Below are positions 1 to 5,563 of a stretch of 8,942 nucleotides of DNA, in pieces. A model generated the notes under the pieces. It worked only from the letters and a program-made list of their open reading frames with translations. It was not told where the DNA came from and made no database searches. Origin of the DNA: Actinomycetes bacterium (lineage in GTDB: Bacteria > Actinomycetota > Acidimicrobiia > Acidimicrobiales > Palsa-688); NCBI GenBank assembly GCA_021798075.1, contig JAJZYO010000061.1, positions 1 to 8,942 on the forward strand. The letters run 5' to 3'. The first letter of the stretch is position 1. Each line of letters starts with the position of its first letter. The position numbers were made by a program, and so were the translations under genes.

Positions 1-52
1 GGCGGCGAGCGGAATCGAACCGCTGTAGAGGGCGTTGGAGGCCCTTGCCTGG
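1..52 (-). repeat. Distal attachment site: tRNA-Cys 3' fragment
   Basis: Read on the minus strand this is the T arm, variable loop, anticodon arm and a piece of the D arm of tRNA-Cys, with no 5' acceptor half. It matches 6856-6907 except at positions 34 and 38. These changes convert anticodon-loop bases G34 to C and A38 to C, so the loop would read CCA instead of GCA. Identity stops abruptly after position 52. With no 5' half it cannot make a tRNA. It is best explained as the displaced 3' end of the target gene left by integration. Confidence 0.85.
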
Positions 53-93
53 CATCCTATTCCCCCTTGTCAGAGGCTTGCAGATGTGCCTGG

Positions 94-125
94 GGGGCGT
101 GGCGGGGCGCGCTCGGGGCGCGAGC
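94..125 (+). repeat. Left-end GGGGCGCG repeats (candidate arm sites)
   Basis: GGGGCGCG occurs at 104-111 and 115-122, exactly 11 bp apart, and a one-mismatch copy (GGGGCGTG) starts at 94. The same 8-mer with the same 11-bp period and orientation forms the five-copy array at 6704-6758 at the other end of the element. After excision and circularisation the two arrays would flank the att core on both sides, as arm-type integrase or excision-factor sites do. The second copy also forms part of a dyad, GCGCTC (109-114) with GAGCGC (122-127). Chance matches are possible in such GC-rich DNA. Confidence 0.45.
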
Positions 126-217
126 GCTCGGTCACGAGCGGTCCGAAACGGGCCGGAGCGGGACGCTCTATCGGTCGCCCAAAGGGCGTGGGGAGCCGCG
201 AGAAGCGGTCCTCGCTC

Positions 218-739
218 TCACCCGGCTAGGCGCCGGCGGATGCGCTCTAGCTCCTGGGGCCGGTCGCGAGCAAGGGCCCGGTTCGCCAGCTCACCGTTGA
301 TGGAGGCTAGGGTTCGGAGCCGGTCGTCGAACCGCTCCTCGCCACCCTCCTTGGCCTCGAACCATGCCGCGACGTCGGCCCAGTGCCACAGCGGGCTGCG
401 GACGTTGCCGGCAACTGGTCGGGGGAAGCCTCCCGGGCCGCGCCGACCGCTCACCAGCATCGACACCGACTGACGGGTCCGACGGCACCTCTCGGCGATA
501 TCTGCCATAGACACAAGTTCATCTTCGACGGCCAGGGGTTCGAAGCCGAGCGCGACGACCTCGTCGACCGCGTCGAGGACGGCCTCCAGGAACGAGTCGG
601 CTTGCCGTTCGAAAGCCACGAAGGAGCCCTTCGGCCCCTCCTCGACGGCCACCTCTTCGCCCAGCCCTTCGTAGAGGCGGTCGGCGTCGGCGTCGGAGAG
701 GCCGCCACGTAAGCGGACCCGGAACGCGAAGCTCTTCAT
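218..739 (-). CDS. HTH DNA-binding protein, putative antitoxin/regulator
   Basis: A 173-residue protein. Residues 1 to about 70 form a small acidic alpha/beta domain. Residues 76-127 are a helix-turn-helix (VSMADIAERCRRTRQSVSML) followed by a GPGGFPRPV loop and a winged-helix-like SPLWHWADVAAWF segment, the pattern of MerR/AlpA/excisionase-type HTH proteins. The C-terminal tail is rich in Arg and Glu. The ATG at 739 is chosen because AGGAGG lies 7 nt upstream and because it overlaps the stop of the upstream gene as ATGA. That overlap implies translational coupling and a paired function. Family knowledge: such proteins recur directly downstream of small HicA-like proteins in actinobacteria, so an antitoxin or autorepressor role is inferred. 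Its place 166 bp from the distal att site also leaves an excision-factor role open. Confidence 0.8.
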   Translation of the reverse strand: MKSFAFRVRLRGGLSDADADRLYEGLGEEVAVEEGPKGSFVAFERQADSFLEAVLDAVDEVVALGFEPLAVEDELVSMADIAERCRRTRQSVSMLVSGRRGPGGFPRPVAGNVRSPLWHWADVAAWFEAKEGGEERFDDRLRTLASINGELANRALARDRPQELERIRRRLAG

Positions 740-957
740 GACGGTGCCTCCTGGTTTCTCAGAACGAATCGGCGGATCATCTTGGCGGCCACGTCGGCGT
801 CCGTCGGGGTGCTCCACACCCGGAGCCGCTGGCCATTGGGCGCTACCACTGCGCCCCAGGTGTGGCCGGAGTGGAGCACTTCAACGCGACAGCTTTCCTC
901 TTCGGCGAAGCGGAGCGCCGCCTCGACCTGCTTGCGCTGGTGGCGTTCCCGGGCCAC
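736..957 (-). CDS. HicA-like small protein, putative toxin
   Basis: A 73-residue basic protein. It has an N-terminal helix (residues 6-20), a strand, a GHTWG motif at 31-35 holding the candidate functional histidine, a WSTP turn at 48-51, and a basic C-terminal helix (AAKMIRRFVLRN). This resembles the compact dsRNA-binding-like fold of HicA mRNA interferases, whose catalytic His also sits in a G-S/G-H context. The similarity is recognised by motif only. The start is a GTG at 957 without a clear Shine-Dalgarno sequence, so a leaderless mRNA or a different start is possible. The stop overlaps the next gene's ATG, making a two-gene operon with the HTH protein. Toxicity is an inference; the pair could instead be a paired DNA-binding or RNA-binding regulator. 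Confidence 0.7.
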   Translation of the reverse strand: MARERHQRKQVEAALRFAEEESCRVEVLHSGHTWGAVVAPNGQRLRVWSTPTDADVAAKMIRRFVLRNQEAPS

Positions 958-972
958 GTTGACAATGGTAAC
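958..972 (-). promoter_or_regulatory. Possible operator at start of HicA-like operon
   Basis: An imperfect dyad abuts the GTG start: outer GTT/AAC arms and inner CA/TG pairs around a central base, 5 of 7 possible pairs. TACCAT on the minus strand at this spot could serve as a weak -10 for a near-leaderless transcript. A site here would suit autorepression by the HTH partner. The evidence is weak. Confidence 0.22.
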
Positions 973-1090
973 AGAGTTCCGAAGAAGGGAGGGAGCGAAC
1001 GGGGAGCGGCTCTGTCGGACGGGCCAGGGCCTGCGAGGGCCGCAAGCAGGCAGTGCCCGGGTTGCAAAACATCGTCAACAACTGGGGTAG

Positions 1091-1162
1091 CACTACAGGC
1101 TCGGACACGGCTCCTCCTCGGTTCGCATCTACAACAAGGCCAAGGTGGCCTCCGACCTATAG
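1091..1162 (+). pseudogene. Possible remnant of a replication initiator
   Basis: A 23-codon frame closed by TAG at both ends encodes RLGHGSSSVRIYNKAK near its middle. This resembles the G-S-x-S-x-x-x-x-R-[VI]-Y-[ND]-K core of Rep_trans-type rolling-circle replication initiators found on phages and integrative elements. It is very short, so the resemblance may be chance. If real, the element once carried its own replication gene. Confidence 0.2.
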
Positions 1163-1338
1163 GGGCCAAGCTGGCGAAGTCCCTCGAACGCGCAGCACAC
1201 TCGGCAGGCCCCCCGACTGAAAAGCACCGCTGCCGTTCCCTCTTCGGTCTCGCCGAAGACCTTCCCCGAGCAATTCACACCGTGCTTTCCCACAATTCCT
1301 CCTCCCCGTTCGTGACCGTAAATGACCATTACTATCCG

Positions 1339-1374
1339 GACCGAAAACTGCCTCTACACAAGGCTTTTCCGGTC
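1339..1374. repeat. Imperfect hairpin with a bulge
   Basis: GACCG-AAAA (1339-1347) pairs with TTTT-C-CGGTC (1365-1374) with C1369 bulged, and GCC (1350-1352) pairs with GGC (1362-1364) across a two-base internal bulge. The loop is 9 nt. It lies about 11 bp beyond the truncated end of the histidine phosphatase fragment, so it could mark a rearrangement junction or act as a terminator for minus-strand transcription. Function is unknown. Confidence 0.35.
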
Positions 1375-1385
1375 TGATGAAAGAC

Positions 1386-1556
1386 CTAGGCAAAGGAGAA
1401 CACAGCTGCCAGGCCGTCCGCGGCCCGGCGCCGCCCAAGCTCGGCCGCCTGTTCGCGGCCGCGTGCCGACAGGCGCCCGGGCAGCCAACCTGTAGCGCGC
1501 CCAGCTTCGTTGTCTTCAGTTGTCGAGTGAGTTTCGAAGACAATCTCTATAGGCAT
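1386..1556 (-). pseudogene. Histidine phosphatase N-terminal fragment
   Basis: The 56 residues from ATG 1556 match the start of an actinobacterial histidine phosphatase (phosphoglycerate mutase-like) group: MPIEIVFETHSTTEDNEAG holds the catalytic His, followed by ATGWLPGRLS and ARGREQAAELGRRR. The family normally continues as VF-S/T-SDL-R-RAVETA and runs to about 170-200 residues. Here similarity ends after AAVF, and a TAG follows four codons later. No other frame downstream restores the second half with its catalytic His. There is no clear Shine-Dalgarno before the ATG. The gene is therefore a 3'-truncated relic, probably inactive. The family call is from motif memory. Confidence 0.65.
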
Positions 1557-1883
1557 CAGGACGTTTCGTAGCACACATGGCTGCTCGTAGGGTTGGCAAG
1601 CAAGCTCCCGAGGGCAGCAGGGCGACGCCACCACATCGAGGGTACGGGCGCCGGTAAATAGACCGGGCTGTTGCTGGGCAACCATTGCCACATAACAACG
1701 GCATGCTCCCAGATCTTTGTGGTCCCCGAGAGCTTTTGGCTTAGTGAGCAGAACTCGATCAGCTTTAGGACATCCCCACGCCTGTAGCCATGTTCACGCG
1801 CGGGGCCACCCGCTGTCCCCGGTGAGCTCACGCCCGTGTTCCGCTTCGCCTTTGCGCGGGAAGGTTGTCAAGTTGCACAACAT
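1557..1883. other. Gene-free stretch
   Basis: No recognisable gene. Minus-strand frames include a mildly protein-like segment around 1690-1800 (HGYRRGDVLKLIEFC) with no detectable family and no start signal. A short inverted repeat, GTTGT (1864-1868) with ACAAC (1877-1881), lies just beyond the stop of the DUF6886 gene and might contribute to its 3' end. Nothing else is supported. Confidence 0.4.
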
Positions 1884-2423
1884 TTACGCGAAACGCTCGG
1901 GGTGGGCGGCGGAGTTCGCCAACCGCGACCCACTGAACTCCACCGTAGAGACGGCCACGCGCCGCCAAAAGGGCCAGATAGACGGCGACACCCGCAGCTC
2001 TATGGCGGCAGCGGCGTGCTTGCCGAGGAGGTCGTCGACCACGACCCGCTCGAGCGCTTCGATAGCCTTGTCGGCCACCCAGTAGCCACCTACGTCATGC
2101 GGGCGGAAAGCCTCGGTAGGCAAACGGTAGGCGTAGAGGCGACAGGACTGCACCCTGCCCAACCAGGCCGACTCAATTACGTGGACCCGGTCAGCCCCAC
2201 TTTGGCCGAAGAAGCGCTCACGGTCTCCGGCCGTGGTCGTCGACACGGTCCAGATGCAGCCTCTCGGGCCGTCCCGATGGAACCAGAACATAGGGGCATG
2301 ACGGCTATCGACAGCCCAGACGAGGGGCTGGGAACCGGGGTTCGTTGTTGACGTGCGAGGCCGGAACCGGCCGAGATAAGGGTTCTCGCTGAAATGCCAC
2401 AGAGCGAAAGGGCCCTCGCCCAC
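1884..2423 (-). CDS. DUF6886-family protein
   Basis: A 179-residue protein when started at the GTG at 2423. The N-terminus LWHFSENPYLGRF, then TTNP, LVWAVDSRHAPMFWFHRDGPR near residues 30-55, RVHVIESAWLGRV, RLYAYRLP, a GYWVA segment and the C-terminal IELRVSPSIWPFW match, in order, the uncharacterised DUF6886 family, usually about 170-190 residues. Conserved Trp, His, Arg and Asp residues suggest a binding or enzymatic site, but no function is established. The start is uncertain. Family members begin a few residues before WHF, the GTG has no Shine-Dalgarno at good spacing, and the open frame continues upstream to 2585. The broken Nudix gene lies upstream on the opposite strand. Confidence 0.72.
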   Translation of the reverse strand: MGEGPFALWHFSENPYLGRFRPRTSTTNPGSQPLVWAVDSRHAPMFWFHRDGPRGCIWTVSTTTAGDRERFFGQSGADRVHVIESAWLGRVQSCRLYAYRLPTEAFRPHDVGGYWVADKAIEALERVVVDDLLGKHAAAAIELRVSPSIWPFWRRVAVSTVEFSGSRLANSAAHPERFA

Positions 2424-2587
2424 GTACGGGGGCGCCGGCTCCCGGGCCAACAGCTCGACTGGGTAGTCACCGCTCACAGGGCCAGTTTCCCACCGTCGGC
2501 AGAGCTCCGGTGCCCGCCGAGGGCCAAGCGGCTGCAGAACGCCATGGCAGCCGGGCGGTGGGCCAAGTCCTAGCCTCTGTGACAACG

Positions 2588-2931
2588 TCAGGGTCTCGAC
2601 CTTGGCGGTACCCTCACCAGGGAGAGCCGCTCGGGGATACCGTACGGCGGGAATGCTCCGAGGAAGTAGGCGTGCTACCGCTGGTTTTGGCCCACGTCGG
2701 CAGCTTCTTCACTCACAGCCGGCGAAGCGGAGCTCGCATGCACGTCTTTTTCGGCTCCGACTGCTCCTTGGTCCGGACCAACCCTGAGCCGAGCTCGTAT
2801 CGGCAGGGCTTGTCACCCTGCCCGAGTTCGAAGCTGCCTTGGGCACCGGGCTGGTGGTGAAGTCCACGACGCTCGCCGGGTGGCTGTTGGCCATAAGAAC
2901 CGTAGATCGGCTTGTGGCGACAGGGCACTGA
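2588..2931 (+). pseudogene. Nudix hydrolase, frameshifted remnant
   Basis: Frame 2 encodes WRYPHQGEPLGDTVRRECSE then EVGV, i.e. E-x7-R-E-x-x-E-E-x-G-U, the metal-binding part of a Nudix box (around 2600-2670), followed by GSFFTHSRRSGARMHVFFGSDC. The box's first half is damaged: the usual G-x5-E spacing has Arg where Gly belongs and the P-G-G turn is lost. Near 2785-2791 the coding signal moves to frame 1, continuing ELVSAGLVTLPEFEAAL to a TGA at 2929-2931. One missing base after GAGCC would explain this. No credible N-terminal portion or start is seen. Nudix enzymes hydrolyse nucleoside diphosphate-linked substrates; this copy is probably dead. Confidence 0.6.
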
Positions 2932-3035
2932 CGTGCGGCTCCGGCACTGGAAGCCAGAGCCCCTGCTCCACCAACTAACCCCGCGAAAACGGCCAATCAA
3001 ATCCCGGTCGGGTCTCCTGGGAAGCCGTTGCGCTA

Positions 3036-3671
3036 CTAGAGGTACCGGTGCCGGGTTGCCTGTTCTAGTGGGGTCGGGACCTTCTGGGCCAGGATGTTGA
3101 GCCAGTCGCGCCCCGCAGAGGCCTTCATCACCTCGAGGACTTCGAAGCCGCTCCCCTCCAACAGGGTGGCCAAGCCCTCTTCGCTGTGGTAGACGAACCA
3201 GCGCTGGCCCGGCCCGCGGGGGTAGGGCTCCCACCCCTCTCCGCTGCCTTCCGCGGTGCAGATGTGGAGCAACCCGCCTGGCACGAGCACCCTGCCAAGC
3301 TCAGCGAGCACGTTCGGGACATCACTGCGGGGCACGTGCAGCAGGGCCGCCTGGCACCAGGCGCCGGCGAAGGTCGAGGACAGCACCGGCAGCGCTCTCA
3401 TGTCTGCTTGGGCCGCAGCCACCAACTGGCCAGCGGCCAGCATGGCGGCGGAGATGTCGATGCTCGCCACCCGCACCCCGCGCTCGGCGAGCAGGCGGCT
3501 GTCACGCCCCGGGCCACACCCGATGTCGAGGACACGCGGGCGCGCAGGCAAACCCTTGACGAAGACCGCGACCCGTTCAAGCACGAGCGGCCAGGCCTCG
3601 GCGGTCCTTTGCGCGTAATCAGTAGCAACAGCATCGTAGGTGGCCTTCGTCACCCACTCCTCATCTGGCAC
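3036..3671 (-). CDS. Class I SAM-dependent methyltransferase
   Basis: A 211-residue cytosolic enzyme expected to transfer a methyl group from S-adenosylmethionine; the substrate is not predictable. Motif I VLDIGCGPG is at residues 47-55, the acidic ribose-binding Asp at 72 (ASIDIS), motif II-like QADMRALP at 88-95, and the post-motif GRVLVPGGLLHI at 126-137, all in Rossmann-fold order. The N-terminal YDAVATDYAQRTA helix is typical of small-molecule methyltransferases. Length is normal and the frame intact. The start is GTG at 3671, with only a weak GGTGA-like site just upstream. It is divergent from the second methyltransferase with 113 bp between them, which suggests a shared control region. 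Confidence 0.9.
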   Translation of the reverse strand: MPDEEWVTKATYDAVATDYAQRTAEAWPLVLERVAVFVKGLPARPRVLDIGCGPGRDSRLLAERGVRVASIDISAAMLAAGQLVAAAQADMRALPVLSSTFAGAWCQAALLHVPRSDVPNVLAELGRVLVPGGLLHICTAEGSGEGWEPYPRGPGQRWFVYHSEEGLATLLEGSGFEVLEVMKASAGRDWLNILAQKVPTPLEQATRHRYL

Positions 3672-3692
3672 TTCACCACGCTAGCGTCGGCT

Positions 3693-3721
3693 GGTCCCCC
3701 TCTCTCAGCCTGGCGGGGACC
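3693..3721. promoter_or_regulatory. Inverted repeat between divergent methyltransferases
   Basis: Perfect 7-bp arms GGTCCCC (3693-3699) and GGGGACC (3715-3721) are separated by 15 bp, so the arm centres are about two helical turns apart, a layout common for dimeric repressor operators. It sits in the 113-bp region from which both methyltransferase genes diverge. No convincing -35/-10 pair can be placed, so the role is inferred. Confidence 0.35.
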
Positions 3722-3784
3722 CGAAGGCTTGGCTTGCGCCCAAAATCGCTTGCCCGCTCCACCAACGCCCACCATGCTTCGTCC

Positions 3785-4519
3785 ATGGAGGGCTACGACG
3801 CTGCTACCTACGGCCAGCGCACCGCTGAGGTCTACGACGAACGCGTAAAGGGCGCCCGCCCTGCGCAGGTGGAGCTGTTGGAGGAGCTGGCCGGTGAGGG
3901 GCCGGTACTGGAGCTCGGCATCGGCACCGGCCGGCTCGCGCTCCCCTTGGTCGCTAGGGGGCTCGAGGTGCACGGCATCGACTCGTCCCAGGCGATGGTG
4001 GCCAAGCTGCAGGTTAAGCCGGGCGGCGACCGGGTGACGGTGAACATGGGCGACTTCAGCCACTTCGACCTGGCCCAGCGCTTCAGCTTGGTCTTTGCCG
4101 CCTTCAATACCCTTTTCGCCCTGCCCGACCAGGAGGCACAGCTCGGTTGCTTCGCCACCGTCTCGCGTCACCTGCTGCCCGGTGGGCGCTTCCTGGTTGA
4201 GGCGTTCGTGCCCGACATCTGCCGCTTCGATCGCGGCCAGCGCGTGAGCGCCATGGAAGTGGGCCTTGACCGGGTGTTCCTCGAGTGCTCGCGCCACGAC
4301 CCTGCGGCTCAGACGGTGACCAGCCAGCACGTGGAGCTCGGGGCGGGCGGGGCACGCCTGTACCCCGTCTACATCCGTTACGCATGGCCGAGCGAGCTCG
4401 ACCTCATGGCCAGGATCTCCGGGCTGCAACCAGAAGGGCGCTGGGACGGGTGGGACCGCCGGCCCTTCACGGGCACCTCGGTCAGCACCATTTCGGTTTG
4501 GCGCGCCCCGCTACCCTGA
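3785..4519 (+). CDS. Class I SAM-dependent methyltransferase
   Basis: A 244-residue Rossmann-fold methyltransferase of unknown substrate. It begins MEGYDAATYGQRTAEVYDER. Motif I VLELGIGTG is at residues 41-49, the SAM-ribose Asp at 66 (HGIDSS), motif II NMGDFSHF at 87-94, FNTLFAL at 107-113, and LLPGGRFLVEAF at 130-141. A longer C-terminal beta region (TSQHVEL, YPVYIRYAWPSEL) caps the fold. ATG 3785 is preferred over an upstream in-frame TTG at 3734 because homologues of this type begin with this motif, although no strong ribosome binding site precedes it. It differs from the neighbour at 3036-3671 in motif I and C-terminus, so the pair is not a recent duplication. Confidence 0.9.
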   Translation: MEGYDAATYGQRTAEVYDERVKGARPAQVELLEELAGEGPVLELGIGTGRLALPLVARGLEVHGIDSSQAMVAKLQVKPGGDRVTVNMGDFSHFDLAQRFSLVFAAFNTLFALPDQEAQLGCFATVSRHLLPGGRFLVEAFVPDICRFDRGQRVSAMEVGLDRVFLECSRHDPAAQTVTSQHVELGAGGARLYPVYIRYAWPSELDLMARISGLQPEGRWDGWDRRPFTGTSVSTISVWRAPLP

Positions 4520-4563
4520 GGCGAGAATGTCGCTCCGGCTCGCTCGCGAGGCCGACCTAAGGT

Positions 4564-4589
4564 GCCCTCTTGGACGCCCACAAGAGGGC
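4564..4589 (+). terminator. Hairpin after methyltransferase gene
   Basis: A perfect 9-bp stem, GCCCTCTTG (4564-4572) with CAAGAGGGC (4581-4589), has an 8-nt loop and begins 45 bp after the stop codon at 4519. There is no T tract, as is common for GC-rich actinobacterial terminators. Confidence 0.55.
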
Positions 4590-4664
4590 GCTGTCCGCGC
4601 GCTGTCCCACCTCTGAGCCGTCCGGCAGCACTCATTGCCAAGGTTGGCCCTTGGGAGCGCCACG

Positions 4665-4778
4665 ATGGCGGGGACGACCAGTGCGTTTGACGCGGACCGC
4701 TACGAGCAGAACGTGCGCTTTACGACCTGCTCACACGACTACGTCAGGAAACCCGTGGAACTGTTGTCACTGGCTCGT
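4665..4778 (+). pseudogene. 5' stub of a possible third methyltransferase
   Basis: ATG 4665 has GGGAG 7 nt upstream and opens MAGTTSAFDADRYEQNVRF followed by HDYVRKPVELLSLA. The FDADRYEQNVRF...ELL pattern resembles the N-terminus of class I methyltransferases before motif I. Motif I never appears: from about 4744 the DNA is the 3' end of the ABM gene on the other strand. This suggests a gene whose 3' part was removed by rearrangement. The family call rests on a short segment. Confidence 0.38.
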
Positions 4779-5052
4779 AGTGCTCGACTTCGGGGAACGG
4801 CTCGTAGAAGTGGTGGAGCAACCTGCGCCACTCTTGGTACGCGGGTGAGCCACGGAACCCGACCGTATGGTCTTCGAGGCTGTCCCACTCGACGAGGAGG
4901 AGGTACCTGCTACGGCTCTCGGCACAGCGCCCGAGGCGGAGCGACCGAAAGCCGGCCGCAGCACTTATGATCTCCTTGGCCTCGGCGAAGGCCTCCTCGA
5001 AGGCAGCCTCTTCACCCGGAACGACGTCCAACAGGGCATGTTCGAGCACCAT
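4744..5052 (-). CDS. Antibiotic biosynthesis monooxygenase-like (ABM) protein
   Basis: A 102-residue protein that reads as one complete dimeric ferredoxin-like (ABM) domain. It begins MVLEHALLDVVPGEEAAFEE, continues with a helix AFAEAKEIISAAAGFRSLRL and a strand RYLLLVEWDSLEDHTVGFRG, and ends SPAYQEWRRLLHHFYEPFPE then VEHYEPV. The DHTVGFRGSPAYQEWR stretch is the hallmark of the family. Members range from quinone-forming monooxygenases to proteins of unknown role, so the reaction is not certain. The start at ATG 5052 is chosen by family length. GAGGAG abuts it with almost no spacing, so the next codon, GTG, is an alternative. The gene is convergent with the truncated frame at 4665 and overlaps its last readable part. 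Confidence 0.8.
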   Translation of the reverse strand: MVLEHALLDVVPGEEAAFEEAFAEAKEIISAAAGFRSLRLGRCAESRSRYLLLVEWDSLEDHTVGFRGSPAYQEWRRLLHHFYEPFPEVEHYEPVTTVPRVS

Positions 5053-5095
5053 CTCCTCATGATGCTCCGAAAGAGAACCTTCGCGATGGACAACA

Positions 5096-5461
5096 TGCGA
5101 GCCCGGCGGCCAGGCGCGCCCTCTAACACGCCAAACTCGGGGCCCACGATGAGCGAGGAGCCGTCTGCGGCACGAGCTTTCCCCGGGCGGCGAGGCGCGA
5201 AGAGCTTGAACTGCCCGAGGCTGGCCCGCCGCTCGGGTACGCCGATTGAACCTCGTGGTAGCCAAGCCGCTGGCCGGCATGGTCGCTGTGAGCAAAATAG
5301 GTCTTAAGGGTTTCCAACTGGCCGTGGTCTCCAGGCCGGGCGGAGCCGGTTCTATCGGCGAACATAACCGCCAATTCTGGGCAGCCAAAGAAGTCATGTT
5401 CTACAAGAAGAATCGCCCCTGACGACGGGCCGGTGTGCGCCAGCTGGAAGCGGCAACCCAC
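5096..5461 (-). pseudogene. Unrecognised frameshifted coding remnant
   Basis: Two minus-strand frames join into one protein-like reading. From GTG 5461 one frame gives MGCRFQLAHTGPSSG, then LETLKTYFAHSDHAGQRLGY and HEVQSAYP (to about 5234). A shift of one base then gives ERRASLGQFKLFAPRR and ADGSSLIVGPEFGVLEGA, with strong G/C third-position bias, before becoming unstructured near 5100. Most of the 511-bp gap between the ABM gene and the integrase is this stretch. I do not recognise the family. A TAGGAC direct-repeat segment precedes the GTG and could provide a weak ribosome site. Confidence 0.35.
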
Positions 5462-5464
5462 ATC

Positions 5465-5485
5465 GTCCTAGCCCTGTCCTAGCCC
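5465..5485. repeat. Tandem 10-bp repeat
   Basis: GTCCTAGCCC occurs at 5465-5474 and again at 5476-5485, one base apart. On the minus strand it places two GGGCTAGGAC units directly before the GTG at 5461. It may be a small tandem duplication or a protein binding site. Confidence 0.5.
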
Positions 5486-5531
5486 GACGAGCGCCAGAAC
5501 GCGGCGACCGAACGTCGCCCCTCAACCGCCT

Positions 5532-5559
5532 CCGCCTGCCGGCGGACCGGTAAGCCGGT
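5532..5559 (-). terminator. Double hairpin after integrase gene
   Basis: Two adjacent small hairpins lie just beyond the integrase stop: ACCGG-TAAG-CCGGT (5546-5559) and CCGCC-TGCC-GGCGG (5532-5545). Each has a 5-bp G/C-rich stem and 4-nt loop. There is no U tract. The position suits a 3' end for the integrase mRNA. Confidence 0.4.
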
Positions 5560-5563
5560 TACA

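Larger units (their letters stand above)
958..1385. other. Gene-poor stretch upstream of HicA-like operon
   Basis: I see no convincing complete gene here on either strand; the open frames are low-quality shadows. It holds the possible operator at 958-972, a hairpin with GCCTGC (1029-1034) pairing GCAGGC (1046-1051), a short replication-initiator-like remnant at 1091-1162, and an imperfect hairpin at 1339-1374. The stretch around 1270-1380 is less GC-rich than the neighbouring genes, which suits decayed or imported DNA. Confidence 0.5.

Noticed and set aside
1..52. Functional tRNA-Trp (CCA anticodon)
   Set aside because: The 5' acceptor and most of the D arm are missing, and all other bases are those of tRNA-Cys.
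1339..1374. Integron attC site
   Set aside because: The hairpin lacks the conserved GTTRRRY/RYYYAAC core sites, and the cargo genes are in both orientations without cassette spacing.
1157..1543. Minus-strand open frame of 128 codons
   Set aside because: Its Arg/Gly/Cys-rich translation lacks any motif, and it overlaps the recognisable phosphatase fragment in another frame.
3186..3848. Plus-strand open frame of 220 codons
   Set aside because: It is antisense to the methyltransferase at 3036-3671, with no motif or ribosome site.
3650..4429. Minus-strand open frame of 259 codons
   Set aside because: It is the shadow of the intact methyltransferase at 3785-4519 and has no recognisable domain.
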